Below, piece after piece: positions 37,678 to 47,580 of a stretch of 64,000 bases of DNA. The position numbers and the translations under genes were made by a program. Numbering within the stretch: position 1 is the first letter of the stretch; every line of letters starts with the position of its first letter. The stretch comes from Sphingobacteriales bacterium (GTDB taxonomy: Bacteria > Bacteroidota > Bacteroidia > Chitinophagales > UBA2359). The notes under the pieces were generated by a model. It saw only the letters and a list, made by a program, of their open reading frames with translations, had not been told where the DNA came from and did no database searches. Location: contig CP064999.1 of the NCBI GenBank assembly GCA_016700115.1, forward strand, positions 558,001 through 622,000. The letters are read 5' to 3'.

Positions 37678-39230
37678 TTAAACTATTCTCCCTCCGGTAC
37701 AAGTATCGGAGCTACCTACTCTACTACTACCTTCCCACCCGCCACCGTTTGTCCCGGAAGCAGGGAGCACCACTCGGTAGTAATAAACTCCCGCCGGCAA
37801 GAGTTCTACCGATACTTGTACTGCTCCTATGCTACCATATAATGTTTCCACTGCTACCTGCCTGCCGGTCATGTCGTACAAATACCATCCGGCATTGCCC
37901 GAAGAAAGGATGCCGGCAGGTATTTGGTAGTGGATATTGAGATGAGTAGAAGTAGGAACGGGATAGACCATTGCCGAAACCTCCTGATTAGCATTGGAAG
38001 GGATACCGGGCAGCACTTCTACCACCACCGTGCTGTCGCAACCTATAAAGCTACAGGTATGCCCAAGGCTGTCTGTTTTGACCACCCAACTGCTTTGCTG
38101 TGAGTAGTTGAAACCGGAAAAAATAAAACCGCCGTCGGGAGTGGAGTCTATGTCTTTCAGATACCAATTGTCATTGGGGTTTAGACCCGGTATGGTACGT
38201 GTCCAAAGCGTATCGCCGGTGGAGGTGAACTTAAAAATTCTTATATCGGTTTTACCAAATTGATTATCAAACCCAAAAATGCAAATTGCACCATCATTTT
38301 CAGTTCTGAATATCGGTGCTTCTTGCAAAGCTCTTACTTCCATTTCATACATCTTTTGCCACAAAATGTTTCCTTGTATATCAACGGAGAAAATAAAAGG
38401 TTTTTTTATATTGTCATTTTTTATTGAACCTATTGCGAGATATGAGTTACCGTCAGCATTAGAAGATAATAAACATCCGCTGTCACTATCATTGCCACCA
38501 TAAAATTTCTGCCACATTACATCGCCGAGTTTATCAATTTGAATAATCACCATATCATAGTTTGTGACTGTATTATACATGTATCCGCTTACTATGTAAC
38601 CGATTTCCGTTTCAAAAACAGAAAAGGCCGAGGCGTGTTGTTGCGGATTATATACCCTGTCCCACTCTTTATTTCCAAATGAATCGGTTTTGAGTACATA
38701 AAACCGGTTGGAAGTGGAAAAGCTACGTTGGATGCCGCACATAATATACCCTCCGTCTTGGGTGGGGGTGATTTGGTAAGTCCCTTCTACGGTAGTGCTC
38801 GTTCCATGTGTTTTTTCCAAATTACATCGCCATTTCCGTTGAATTTAATCATGATAATATCTAAGTTGCCGGATATGCCTATTGTATCCTTTGCTCCAAC
38901 CATAATGAAATGTCCATCATTTGTTCTTTCCAGAATACCGCCTCCGACTATACCGGTAAGTGTATAACCTTCTTCTGCTATCTTAAACCAAATAGTATTG
39001 CCTGTCAGGTCTATCTTTCTTATTGCGAGTGCTTCATAGCCATCCAAAGAATTAAATGAAGTGGCCATTATATACCCACCTTCAACAGTCAACACTGCCG
39101 GAGACAGTATATTCATCGTATCGGGTTTAAAAATTTTGTTGAAGTAGGTAAATGCTTGTGCAGAAATGCTTTTTACGGGATAAAATCCCATAATAGCAAA
39201 CACAAACATCAGGGATATTAAGTTTTTCAT
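37678..39230 (-). pseudogene. T9SS type A cargo, tandem paralogue 2, with two frameshifts
   Basis: By alignment with its neighbours this is one gene broken at two places. Near 38811-38816 a run of six T replaces the seven T found in paralogues 1 and 3, which breaks the frame after ~148 residues. Near 37756 a GG replaces a single G, so the last residues of the sorting domain are read in the wrong frame and translation runs on to 37678 instead of stopping near 37716. Upstream sequence, signal peptide and first ~215 codons match paralogue 1 almost exactly, the 3' part matches paralogue 3, and codons ~215-350 are unique. As written it yields a short secreted fragment and an unsecreted remainder. 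Both lesions are one-base changes in short homopolymers, so sequencing error is possible. Confidence 0.8.
37692..37711. repeat. Palindromic hairpin after paralogue 2
   Basis: CTCCGGTAC-AA-GTATCGGAG folds into a 9-bp stem with one G-T pair. The same sequence follows paralogue 3 (39368-39387), and relatives follow the 2327-residue gene and paralogue 1. Confidence 0.65.
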
Positions 39231-39367
39231 ACCCAAAGTTTTATAATGTAAAGTGGCTGTCTAAAAGAGTCATTGTTCTTGTTATTCGTCTCGTTAAATA
39301 ATTCCAAAATTTATTGTATGTAGTGTTTTTGAATTTTTAATTTAAACTGCCCCTTAAACTATTCTCC

Positions 39368-39387
39368 CTCCGGTACAAGTATCGGAG
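39368..39387. repeat. Palindromic hairpin after paralogue 3
   Basis: The same 20-base hairpin as at 37692-37711, placed 5 bp past the stop codon of paralogue 3 on the minus strand. It could act as a 3'-end stabiliser or a weak terminator; no T run follows directly. Confidence 0.65.
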
Positions 39388-39391
39388 CTAC

Positions 39392-40894
39392 CTACTCTAC
39401 TACTACCTTCCCACCCGCCACCGTTTGTCCCGAAGCAGGGAGCACCACTCGGTAGTAATAAACTCCCGCCGGCAAGAGTTCTACCGATACTTGTACTGCT
39501 CCTATGCTACCATATAATGTTTCCACTGCTACCTGCCTGCCGGTCATGTCGTACAAATACCATCCGGCATTGCCCGAAGAAAGGATGCCGGCAGGTATTT
39601 GGTAGTGGATATTGAGATGAGTAGAAGTAGGAACGGGATAGACCATTGCCGAAACCTCCTGATTAGCATTGGAAGGGATACCGGGCAGCACTTCTACCAC
39701 CACCGTGCTGTCACAACCTATAAAACTGCATGTATAGCCAAGGCTATCGGTTTTGACCACCCAACTGCTTTGTTGCGAGTAGTTGAAGCCGGATAGCACC
39801 CAACCGCCATCGGGCGTGTGGGCTATGTCTTTTAAGTACCAGCTATCCGTTTGATTGAGATTAGGGATAGTATTTGTCCAAACGGTATCGCCTGTTGCAG
39901 TGTAACGCCAAAGCCAGGGTTCTCTGCCGGACTGTGTTTTTTTGCCGTAAAGACATAAAAAGCCGCCATCCGGAGAAATCTGTAGAGGGGCTTCCTGCAA
40001 AGCAGTAACTTCAACATCATATAAACGGCTCCAAAGGATATTGCCTGTGCTGTCAATCAGCGCAACATAAGGTTTAGGAATATTGTTTTGTCTGACGGCA
40101 CTTGCCAAGAAATAGGTATCATTATTGTTTGCAGGCATAATAATACAGGCATTATCTCCTTCATCTTCTCCATAATTCTTTTCCCAAAGTAAATTCCCCT
40201 GCATATCTATCCCTATCAGTAACATATCGTAACTTGTTTGCGGGTATAGTTTAGCCCCGCTTACAATATAGCCAAAACCGGTTTCAAATACTGAAAAAGC
40301 AGCACCGTGCTGAGTTGGGAAATATACCTTGTCCCACTCTTTATTTCCAAATGAATCGGTTTTGAGAATGTAGAAACGGCCGGAGGAGGAAAAACCGCGC
40401 CGAATGCCGCACATAATATACCCTCCGTCTTGGGTGGGGGTGATTTGGTAAATCCCTTCTACGGTAGTGCTCGTTCCATGTGTTTTTTTCCAAATTACAT
40501 CGCCATTTCCGTTGAATTTAATCATGATAATATCTAAGTTGCCGGATATGCCTATTGTATCCTTTGCTCCAACCATAATGAAATGTCCATCATTTGTTCT
40601 TTCCAGAATACCGCCTCCGACTATACCGGTAAGTGTATAACCTTCTTCTACTATCTTAAACCAAATAGTATTGCCTGTCAGGTCTATCTTTCTTATTGCG
40701 AGTGCTTCATAGCCATCCAAAGAATTAAATGAAGTGGCCATTATATACCCACCTTCAACAGTCAACACTGCCGGAGACAGTATATTCATCGTATCGGGCT
40801 TAAAAGTTTTATTAAAATAAGTGAATGTCTGTGCCGTGAGAGGAAAATAAAAGCAGAGCAAGACAGCAATAAAGAGGTATTGTATAGTCTTCAT
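39392..40894 (-). CDS. T9SS type A cargo, propeller-like; tandem paralogue 3
   Basis: 500 residues from the ATG at 40894; an earlier in-frame start at 40918 adds eight residues before the signal peptide. The signal peptide (MKTIQYLF ... LTAQT) differs from those of paralogues 1 and 2, yet codons ~20-140 are nearly identical to them in DNA. The middle (~140-390) is clearly diverged, and the last ~110 codons match again, closest to paralogue 2. Blade units and the type A sorting domain (YPVPTSTHLNI ... GVYYYRVVL ... GGKVVVE) are intact. It lies 83 bp downstream of the M43 protease gene on the same strand. Confidence 0.85.
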   Translation of the reverse strand: MKTIQYLFIAVLLCFYFPLTAQTFTYFNKTFKPDTMNILSPAVLTVEGGYIMATSFNSLDGYEALAIRKIDLTGNTIWFKIVEEGYTLTGIVGGGILERTNDGHFIMVGAKDTIGISGNLDIIMIKFNGNGDVIWKKTHGTSTTVEGIYQITPTQDGGYIMCGIRRGFSSSGRFYILKTDSFGNKEWDKVYFPTQHGAAFSVFETGFGYIVSGAKLYPQTSYDMLLIGIDMQGNLLWEKNYGEDEGDNACIIMPANNNDTYFLASAVRQNNIPKPYVALIDSTGNILWSRLYDVEVTALQEAPLQISPDGGFLCLYGKKTQSGREPWLWRYTATGDTVWTNTIPNLNQTDSWYLKDIAHTPDGGWVLSGFNYSQQSSWVVKTDSLGYTCSFIGCDSTVVVEVLPGIPSNANQEVSAMVYPVPTSTHLNIHYQIPAGILSSGNAGWYLYDMTGRQVAVETLYGSIGAVQVSVELLPAGVYYYRVVLPASGQTVAGGKVVVE

Positions 40895-40977
40895 ATCTAT
40901 GCCATTTAAAAATAACATACACTTTTTATTGCTTGGAATAACAACAAAAGTGTATGATACTTTACGAATTAAAGGAA

Positions 40978-43900
40978 TTACCGGGCAACGACGAGTTTGC
41001 CGGTAAGCGTTTTACCGCTTTGGGCGATGAGTTGGCAGATATATAAGCCGTTACCTAAATTTTGGGTATTGATGGATACAGGCTTAAAAGTAGAGTGGCC
41101 ATTTAGCGGCAGCGTTTGCAAAAGCTTGCCGGTAAGGCTATATACATTCAGGCTGCTTATTTTTTCCCAATTGTTGGTGAGTAACGAAACAAACACTTCG
41201 TTTTGGGCAGGATTGGGCACTATCTGCAAAGCATCTTTTGTAACTATGTTCGCTGTCAAGGTTGTTTTAAAATCGGCAGGGGTTCGGTGATATTGGCTGT
41301 TCTGCTTCGTAGCGGTAGCGGCTTGTGCAAATAAGGAAATACGGCTGTTCGGGTTGTCGTTGGCAGCCATATTCTGTATTTGCATGGCAGCGGGGCTTAA
41401 CGCTTTGCCCTCATAAGGCATGAGGTCAGTATTGTTCCAGAGTTCATACAGATAGGCGGAAAAAAAGTCGTAAAAGTCGGCATCTTCGGGTGTTTGCAGG
41501 GGCAGAGTTTGCAGCAGGCTGTCGGCCAAGGCCAATTTGCGCTCGTCGGTATAGGTGGCAATCAGTATTTTTAAGCCCTCGGTGTCGTTGCGGGCTTGGG
41601 TTTCGGCTTTGGCTTCGGTCAGCATATTATTTTGAAGGTAGGCGCGCATCAATTCGGTATAAAACCGCTCGTATTCATACCCGGAAGTGCTTTGCTCCAT
41701 GCGTTCCTGCAAAAACTCGATGCGCTCTTCCATTTCCCATCCTTCAAAGACAAAACTTTCGCAGTCATTTTCGTCAAAATTACAAATATCTGTTCCCACA
41801 TTTGCGCTTACCTCAGTTGGTTCGTGACCGGGAAGATAGGTTACCTCTAATGTTTCGGTGGCATTGTCGTATAAAATGTGGTTAGTACCGCTCGGTGCGG
41901 CGGCAATATTATGCCAATTGTTAACAGTAGGATTTAGAGTTAGGTCAGCAGGGTCGCATCCTCCTTGGTCTTGAAAATCGGGGCTGCCGTAGATTCGGAT
42001 ATCGAAGTCGCTGAGGGCGGTGAAGTTGTTGCAGTCTATGAGTACATTGGGGTTGATGGTACCTTCGGTTTGGGTGGCGGCGCGAAAGCGTTGTGTGCCG
42101 GTCTGCATGGGGTCGTCCGCTTCAAAAGTGTTGTTAATCACCAAGGCACCCGCAATGCCGGAATTTCTGACCGCTATTCCGAAAGGTTTTTCGTAAGTAA
42201 TGCCGGGCGGAACGCTGACGGTTACCGTATTGTTGTCCGCCACAATGCCCCTTGTTCCGATGGCATAGACCGCATAGCTGTCTTTGTCCAATTTCGTAAA
42301 GTCGTTGTGTGAAATCACTGATACCGTATTGCCGTTGAGTGTGATGCCTTTTGTTACCCTTTCAAAAAGGTTTCCGGTTACGAACAAACCGCTTTGGAGA
42401 GAGCCGGTGGCGTAAGCGTCAATCCCTTTGTAGAGATCGCCGAAAACCGTCGGCGTTCCCGAAAGGGAAGGGACTACCCAACCGCCATACCGGTTGCTGA
42501 TAATGCCCGAGCCGCGTTCTTCGGCAAAGAAGCCCGAAGGGTCGGTGTTTTGAAAAATGCAACCCGACACGACAAAGGGTCGGATGGTATAAATGCCTGC
42601 ATACCCGATACCGGGCAGCCGGTGGGTGCCGGGGAAAGGAGCGTTGAAGTTGAAAGTACAATTTTTAAACCTAGCCAAGAGATTATCACCGGCATATTGA
42701 GAGAGCAAATATACTCCGACCGAGTTGTTGTTAAAGTTTGTGTCTTCAATAAAAAGCGCACCACCCCCGTAGGTGTTGTTGTCGCCGGAACCTCCGAATT
42801 CTATGAAATCGCCTACCTGTATGCCTGTTCTGGCGTTTTCGATGGTTACGTTGCTTTGTAACCGGGCAATGCCGTGGTGCTCAAAAACCATTCCGGAGGT
42901 ATATTCCGAAGAAGGGATGGGTTCGTTGGCATCGCCTTCCAGTAAAATACCGTTCCAAATAGAATTATTGCAAATATTTCCTTTTAAAATTGAATTGTCG
43001 TCTATAAGTAATACCCCGCCTTTTTGTACAACAATGCCAGAACTTAGATCTTCAAAATAAACAGATGCTTCTCTTATATGTAAAGTAGCACCCGACGGCA
43101 CCGTAATTTTGCCTAAAATGTTAATTTGATGAGTCCAGTTTGTTGTTCCGGCAGGCAGGATTTGTTCGGCAAACCAGTTTTTTATCAAAGACGTGTTTAC
43201 TTCACTATTAGGCAAAACATAGTTTTGAACAACTGTGGCATTGTTAATATATTCTTTCATTCTGAAACTTTGACCGTTAGTAAACGATTCAGCACAGGTA
43301 GGTCCTACATAGGACATAATATTATCAATCAATGGATCATAACCGGGTGGTATTACTTCAAGGCAGCCTAAAAGGGTAATCAGTTCACAAGTCTCGTCGT
43401 CAATTGTTCCATCACTTAATCCAGGGTCTGCCGATGTATCGGTTACAAAATCGCCACATTCGCAGGGATTTTCAGGATCTGTCTCAGGAGTTATTGTTTC
43501 TACACATCCACTTTCTCCACATAGCCCGTGAAAAGTATGAAATAATCCAAGACAATGACCTGTTTCGTGGGCTAATATAGAAGATGTAAAAACATTAATA
43601 AACTCTTCTGAAATCAGATTGCCATTTATATCATAAGTGGTACTTCGCCAAATACCTTTTACTAAAAGCCCATTTCCGGGTATCCCGCTTGAAAATCCAA
43701 ATCCACCTCCAAATTCATTAGGTGTTCCTTTGGGATAAACGAAAATTGTTAGTGCCTCTTCATCAAACAAATCTGAAAAATTTGGGTAGGGGCAAGACGA
43801 TAATCCATCAACACAATATACTGCTGATTGATTGCTCTGATTGTACAAATCATCATCATCAATATATTTCAGGCATTTCAACCTGAAATATATGTTGTGA

Positions 43901-44210
43901 GTTTCAAAAGGAGTCTGCAATAAATCCAGCGCTTCATATACCTCAGATAAAGTTCTGTCATAACTTCCATCTGACCTCCGAATTACATTGACCACTATGC
44001 TTAAATAGTAAGGTTTGTTGTCAGATTCATTACAATTCGTACTATTGCCCGACATCCATTGCCCATTTGGATAGTCGCTGCTTGTATAACACATTTCTTC
44101 TTGTGCCATCATTTGCTTAGATGTTGCAAAAATTACGAGTAACAGCATACTAAGTTGAATAACAAGCGTTAATACATAATGGGGGGGGGGGTAATGTGTT
44201 GTTTCATCAT
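40978..44210 (-). CDS. Secreted M43 (pappalysin-type) zinc metalloprotease with beta-helix and T9SS type A domain
   Basis: About 1080 residues. The protease motif HETGHCLGLFH (HExxHxxGxxH, ~43534-43573) and a downstream Met-turn-like NIMSYVG identify the M43 family. The middle (~380-700) has right-handed beta-helix-like repeats (ASVYFED, GIQVGD, GITLNGN, GIVADNN). The C-terminus is a type A sorting domain (IVPNPAQNEVFVSL ... LNVYSLTGKLL ... LGNGLYICQL ... GKLVVAR). The start is ambiguous: ATG-ATG at 44210/44207 is followed by an 11-C tract that puts it one base out of frame with the protease; with 12 C it would read straight into the signal peptide (HYVLTLVIQLSMLLLVIF). As written, in-frame translation could begin only at ATG 44148 or at a TTG at 44256 that lies upstream of the likely promoter's start site. 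Confidence 0.8.
44181..44191 (-). promoter_or_regulatory. Poly-C (11) tract at the 5' end of the M43 protease gene: phase-variation candidate
   Basis: Eleven consecutive C on the coding strand lie seven codons after ATG-ATG (44210/44207). At 11 C, translation from these ATGs stops after a dozen codons (TAA soon after the tract); at 12 C it enters the protease frame. Tract length changes by strand slippage would toggle secretion of the protease. An assembly or read-length error in the homopolymer would look the same. Confidence 0.55.
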
Positions 44211-44244
44211 AGAAGGAGTTTAAGTACCGGCAAAATTGCTTAAA

Positions 44245-44252
44245 CAAACATA
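44245..44252 (-). promoter_or_regulatory. Probable -7 promoter box of the M43 protease gene
   Basis: Read on the minus strand this is TATGTTTG, a perfect TAnnTTTG. Transcription would start near 44238, about 28 bases before the ATG at 44210. That would exclude the TTG at 44256 as a start and supports ATG-ATG as the real start. Confidence 0.5.
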
Positions 44253-44256
44253 GCAA

Positions 44257-44837
44257 TTTTCTTTAAAAGTATCATCTTTCTAAAAAAATATTTTCAAAGG
44301 TTATTATGCAATCCTGTTACATCATTATAGAATTAAGCAACAAAAAAGCCTGCAACATAGAGTTGCTGATTTTGGGTTTTTTATTTTACAACCCATGAAA
44401 ATGTTCTATTAAATGAAAAGTGGACAGTGAAAAATTACTAAAAACCAGCTCTAAAACGGACTTCTATATCGGGATAGGCACTATAACACAATGTATTCAA
44501 CCACTTGGCGGTAGTGCTATTCGAGATGTTGATTACCACTCTATTTCATACGGTCTTGTTCATTTTAAATCGCTTTGTGAATTTTTTCAGACTCAACCTC
44601 AAAGTAAGTTAATATGAATAGCTGTTGGTGAAACCTACGGAAAAAACAACCCAATCCGGAATTTTACTTAAATTTCATTAACCGTCTATGCGTTTATGCT
44701 ATATCATCAGTGTTTTTCTAACTTTGCAACGGGTAACACCAATTAGTTTTCAGTTGCTGAATTGTAGGGAAAGCATTGTAATTGTTTAGCCTTAAAACAG
44801 CATAGTTATATTCCGACCGGATGAAATATTGGCAGAA
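44257..44837. other. Divergent intergenic region M43 protease-deoC
   Basis: About 580 bases. A possible GCAAC/GTTGC hairpin with A/T runs lies near 44340-44385. At 44405-44440 and 44608-44645 there are degraded pieces of the same repeat found between lptB and recJ (GAAAAGTG...AGTGAAAAA and GGTGAAACCTACGGA). The deoC promoter is at the right end. A 65-codon plus-strand frame at 44420 has no recognisable product. Confidence 0.45.
44693..44726 (+). promoter_or_regulatory. Bacteroidota promoter of deoC
   Basis: TTTA (44693-44696), 22 bases, then TAACTTTG (44719-44726), a near-consensus -33 and perfect -7 box. The leader to the ATG at 44838 is about 105 bases. Confidence 0.55.
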
Positions 44838-45506
44838 ATGAATGTAGAAACATTTGACCATAACCTTGCAGGCAAAATAGACCATACTCTGCTGAGACCC
44901 GATGCAAAGACGACAGACATCGAAAAACTTTGCAACGAAGCCCTGAGCTATTCCTTTGCGGCAGTATGCGTCCCTCCATATTATATTCATCATGTTGCAA
45001 AACAGTTAAGTGGTTCAACCGTGAAGGTGGCAACCGTCATTGGGTTTCCATTGGGCTATCAACTGACCTACACCAAACTTCACGAAATTGAGCGGGCAAC
45101 AGCCCTTGGTGCGGTCGAAATGGATATGGTGATCAACCTTTGTGCTCTGAAAAATGCCGACTGGGGGTATGTTGCCAATGAAATTCATGCTGCTGCCGAA
45201 CTGACCCATCAACAACCGGGCAACCTGCTGAAAGTCATTATAGAATCTGCCCTGCTGTCAGATGAGGAAATAGTCAAAGTATGCCGTATTTGTGCAGATG
45301 CAAATGCCGATTATGTCAAAACCTCAACCGGTTTTAACGGCGGAGGTGCTAAAGTTGAAGCGGTCAGGCTGATGCGTAACACCCTTCCAGCCAATGTATT
45401 TATAAAAGCATCGGGTGGAATTCGGACCAAGCAGGAAGCCCTGACAATGATAAAAGCAGGTGCCGACCGGCTCGGATGTTCAGCAAGTGTGCAAATTGTT
45501 TTGTAG
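44838..45506 (+). CDS. deoC: Deoxyribose-phosphate aldolase
   Basis: 222 residues from the ATG at 44838 (a TTG nine bases earlier is in frame but not needed). It cleaves 2-deoxyribose 5-phosphate to glyceraldehyde 3-phosphate and acetaldehyde in deoxynucleoside catabolism. The TIM-barrel motifs are IDHTLLRPDA, the Schiff-base Lys in DYVKTSTGF (~160), and the second Lys in FIKASGGIRT (~189). Complete. A SPOR-domain gene follows 48 bp later. Confidence 0.95.
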   Translation: MNVETFDHNLAGKIDHTLLRPDAKTTDIEKLCNEALSYSFAAVCVPPYYIHHVAKQLSGSTVKVATVIGFPLGYQLTYTKLHEIERATALGAVEMDMVINLCALKNADWGYVANEIHAAAELTHQQPGNLLKVIIESALLSDEEIVKVCRICADANADYVKTSTGFNGGGAKVEAVRLMRNTLPANVFIKASGGIRTKQEALTMIKAGADRLGCSASVQIVL

Positions 45507-45554
45507 CTTGCCGTGGATTTCATTCGAATAGACCAACCCAACAAAGTTTACAAG

Positions 45555-45965
45555 ATGAAGAACAAAGCGTTTTACCTGATATTAACCCTGCTGTTTTCCC
45601 CGCTCCTCTTTGCGCAGCAAACCTATTATACCTCCCCCGGCATTATCAGCATCCTCCCAAATCATCAGGTCAATATGCTGATAGAAGCCCATAAAAACGC
45701 CAATGCCAAAAAACATACAACACAAGGGTTCAGGGTGCAGATTATACAAGACAGCAGCCGTGAGGCTGTCCGGCAACAAAAGGCTGCCTTGCTCAAAAAA
45801 TTTCCACAGTTAAGAGCTTATGAAGTCTATGATCAGCCTTTTTTCAAACTTCGGGTGGGGGATTACCTGCACCGGTTTGAAGCCTTCAAAGTGATGCACG
45901 ACCTTAAAAGTACTTTCCCTGCCTCATTTATCGTACAAGATAAAGTTAACATCTCCGAACTTTAG
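45555..45965 (+). CDS. Secreted SPOR-domain protein
   Basis: 136 residues from the ATG at 45555; the frame extends upstream to 45513, but MKNKAFYLILTLLFSPLLFAQQ is a complete signal peptide. The mature part (~55-130) has the SPOR pattern: GFRVQIIQDSSREAVRQQKAALLKKFP, then YDQPFFKLRVGDYLHRFEA and a final helix. SPOR domains bind denuded peptidoglycan. It is probably periplasmic, and small stand-alone forms are common in Bacteroidota. Likely co-transcribed with deoC and the M20 gene. Confidence 0.8.
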   Translation: MKNKAFYLILTLLFSPLLFAQQTYYTSPGIISILPNHQVNMLIEAHKNANAKKHTTQGFRVQIIQDSSREAVRQQKAALLKKFPQLRAYEVYDQPFFKLRVGDYLHRFEAFKVMHDLKSTFPASFIVQDKVNISEL

Positions 45966-46024
45966 CCCGAATCGCTGCAATGCAATTCAGTTTCCTGTCA
46001 ATAGTTTAAATACCCGTTTGCTTC

Positions 46025-47221
46025 ATGCAGTTAAAAGAAAAAATCAAGTTACTATCCGCCGAATTTCACTCCGAAATCATCGCCGTCAGGCGGCATCTGC
46101 ACGCAAATCCGGAGCTTTCTTTTAAGGAGTATAAAACCGCTGCCTTTGTTCAGCAAAAAATGGAAGAACTTGGGCTGCCTTATACTGCAGGCATTGCCGG
46201 AACCGGTGTGGTGGCATATATCGAAGGTAAAAACCCAGGTAGCAAAGCCTTTGCACTTCGGGCAGATATGGATGCATTGCCCATTACAGAAGCCAATGAT
46301 GTTCCCTATAAATCAACTGTCAATGGGGTGATGCACGCCTGCGGACATGATGCACATACGGCAAGCCTGATCGGTGCAGCCAAAATATTAAGCAGGTTAT
46401 CCACCGAGTTTGAAGGTACGGTAAAACTCATCTTCCAACCTGCCGAAGAACGCTCGCCGGGCGGAGCTTCGCTTATGATTAAAGATGGCGTTCTGGAAAA
46501 CCCCAAACCCAAAGGCATCATCGGGCAGCATGTTTTCTCCATGCTCCCGGCAGGAACTGTGGGTTTCAGAAGCGGCATGATGATGGCCTCGGCAGACGAA
46601 ATTGATTTGTCGGTTCGAGGCATTGGCGGACACGGAGCCGTTCCTCAACTGACGGTTGACCCTATCGTTATCAGTGCTCAAATCATCAGCGCTTTACAAC
46701 ATTTGGTCAGCAGAATGAACGACCCGACAATACCCTGTGTCCTGACATTCGGTAAAATCCAATCGGTGGGAGGTGCCTACAACATCATCCCCGAAGAAGT
46801 AAAAATACAAGGCACTCTGCGCACCATGAACGAAACCTGGCGCAAAGAAGCCCATTTAAAAATCAGGCAAATAGCCTGTGGAATTGCAGAAGCGATGGGC
46901 GGCTCTTGTGAGGTTTTGATAGATGTGGGATACCCTTTTTTAATCAACGACGAAGAATTGACTGCAAAGTGCAAACAAGCTGCCACCGAATACCTGGGAG
47001 CAGAAAATGTGTATGATATACCAATGCGAATGACCGCCGAAGATTTTGCTTACTATTCTCAGGTAACCAAGGGTTGTTTTTACCGCCTCGGAACTGGTAA
47101 CCTCGCACGAGGAATCACTTCCAATGTTCATACCCCTACTTTCGACATTGACGAAGATGCCCTGCTCACCGGTATGGGCCTGATGGCATGGTTAGCAACA
47201 CAGGAACTTAGGCCTGTCTAA
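46025..47221 (+). CDS. M20 family metallo-amidohydrolase (N-acyl-L-amino-acid amidohydrolase / hippurate hydrolase type)
   Basis: 398 residues. M20D landmarks are RRHLHANPELSF, ALRADMDALPI, the metal-binding MHACGHDAHTA (~100-110), FQPAEER (catalytic Glu pair) and the dimerisation domain with GGHGAVPQ. MTAEDFAYY near the C-terminus supplies the last ligand. It hydrolyses the amide of an N-acylated amino acid or similar compound; the substrate is not decidable. No signal peptide. Its stop codon TAA is formed by the first bases of a 110-bp miniature repeat, so the 3' end was altered or created by that insertion. Confidence 0.9.
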   Translation: MQLKEKIKLLSAEFHSEIIAVRRHLHANPELSFKEYKTAAFVQQKMEELGLPYTAGIAGTGVVAYIEGKNPGSKAFALRADMDALPITEANDVPYKSTVNGVMHACGHDAHTASLIGAAKILSRLSTEFEGTVKLIFQPAEERSPGGASLMIKDGVLENPKPKGIIGQHVFSMLPAGTVGFRSGMMMASADEIDLSVRGIGGHGAVPQLTVDPIVISAQIISALQHLVSRMNDPTIPCVLTFGKIQSVGGAYNIIPEEVKIQGTLRTMNETWRKEAHLKIRQIACGIAEAMGGSCEVLIDVGYPFLINDEELTAKCKQAATEYLGAENVYDIPMRMTAEDFAYYSQVTKGCFYRLGTGNLARGITSNVHTPTFDIDEDALLTGMGLMAWLATQELRPV

Positions 47222-47328
47222 TACCATTTTACTTTCTAAAAGAACCCACCCCTAACCCCTCCGAGGAGGGGAATTTAAAGACTTTTGCCAGAAATTGATG
47301 GTTCAAAATTAAATCATAGTTGGTATAA
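47219..47328. repeat. 110-bp miniature repeat, copy 1
   Basis: It starts TAATACCATTTTAC and ends CATAGTTGGTATAA, so the outer bases form short inverted ends (TNATACCA / TGGTATNA). The centre carries a CCCCTCC-GA-GGAGGGG hairpin. It overlaps the stop codon of the M20 gene. No coding capacity. Confidence 0.75.
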
Positions 47329-47433
47329 TCTGTCCGAAAACAAGCATTTAACCCGAAGTCCGTTTTTTCTTGTTCGTATTTATACAGGTCAGCATGTATC
47401 CTGAAATGCCTGAACAGAAAGCCTAACTCCTTA

Positions 47434-47543
47434 TAATACCACTTTACTTTCTAAAAGAACTCACTCTTAACCCCTCCGAGTAGGATAATTTAAAGACTTT
47501 TGCCAGAAATTGATGGCTCAAAATTAAATCATAGTTGGTATAA
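47434..47543. repeat. 110-bp miniature repeat, copy 2
   Basis: Same orientation as copy 1 and 215 bp from it. The central hairpin is degraded (CCCCTCCGAGTAGGATAA) but the rest is highly similar, including the end CATAGTTGGTATAA. Confidence 0.75.
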
Positions 47544-47580
47544 GTGCATCTAATGGGATAGATAATTCTTGCTGTCAATA

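Larger units (their letters stand above)
36901..39390. repeat. Recent ~1.68-kb tandem duplication unit within the paralogue cluster
   Basis: The stretch ~36901-37760 (5' part of paralogue 1, intergenic DNA, 3' end of paralogue 2) recurs at ~38579-39440 with very few changes, one of them A5 versus A4 at 37586/39262. The unit is therefore [5' half + upstream spacer + 3' end of the preceding gene], at an offset of ~1678 bp. Divergent centres are embedded between conserved flanks. Confidence 0.8.

Noticed and set aside
44254..44256. TTG start for the M43 protease gene
   Set aside because: It lies upstream of the probable transcription start and would put poorly hydrophobic sequence before the signal peptide.
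44420..44617. 65-codon plus-strand frame upstream of deoC
   Set aside because: No homologue recognised; overlaps degraded pieces of a dispersed repeat.
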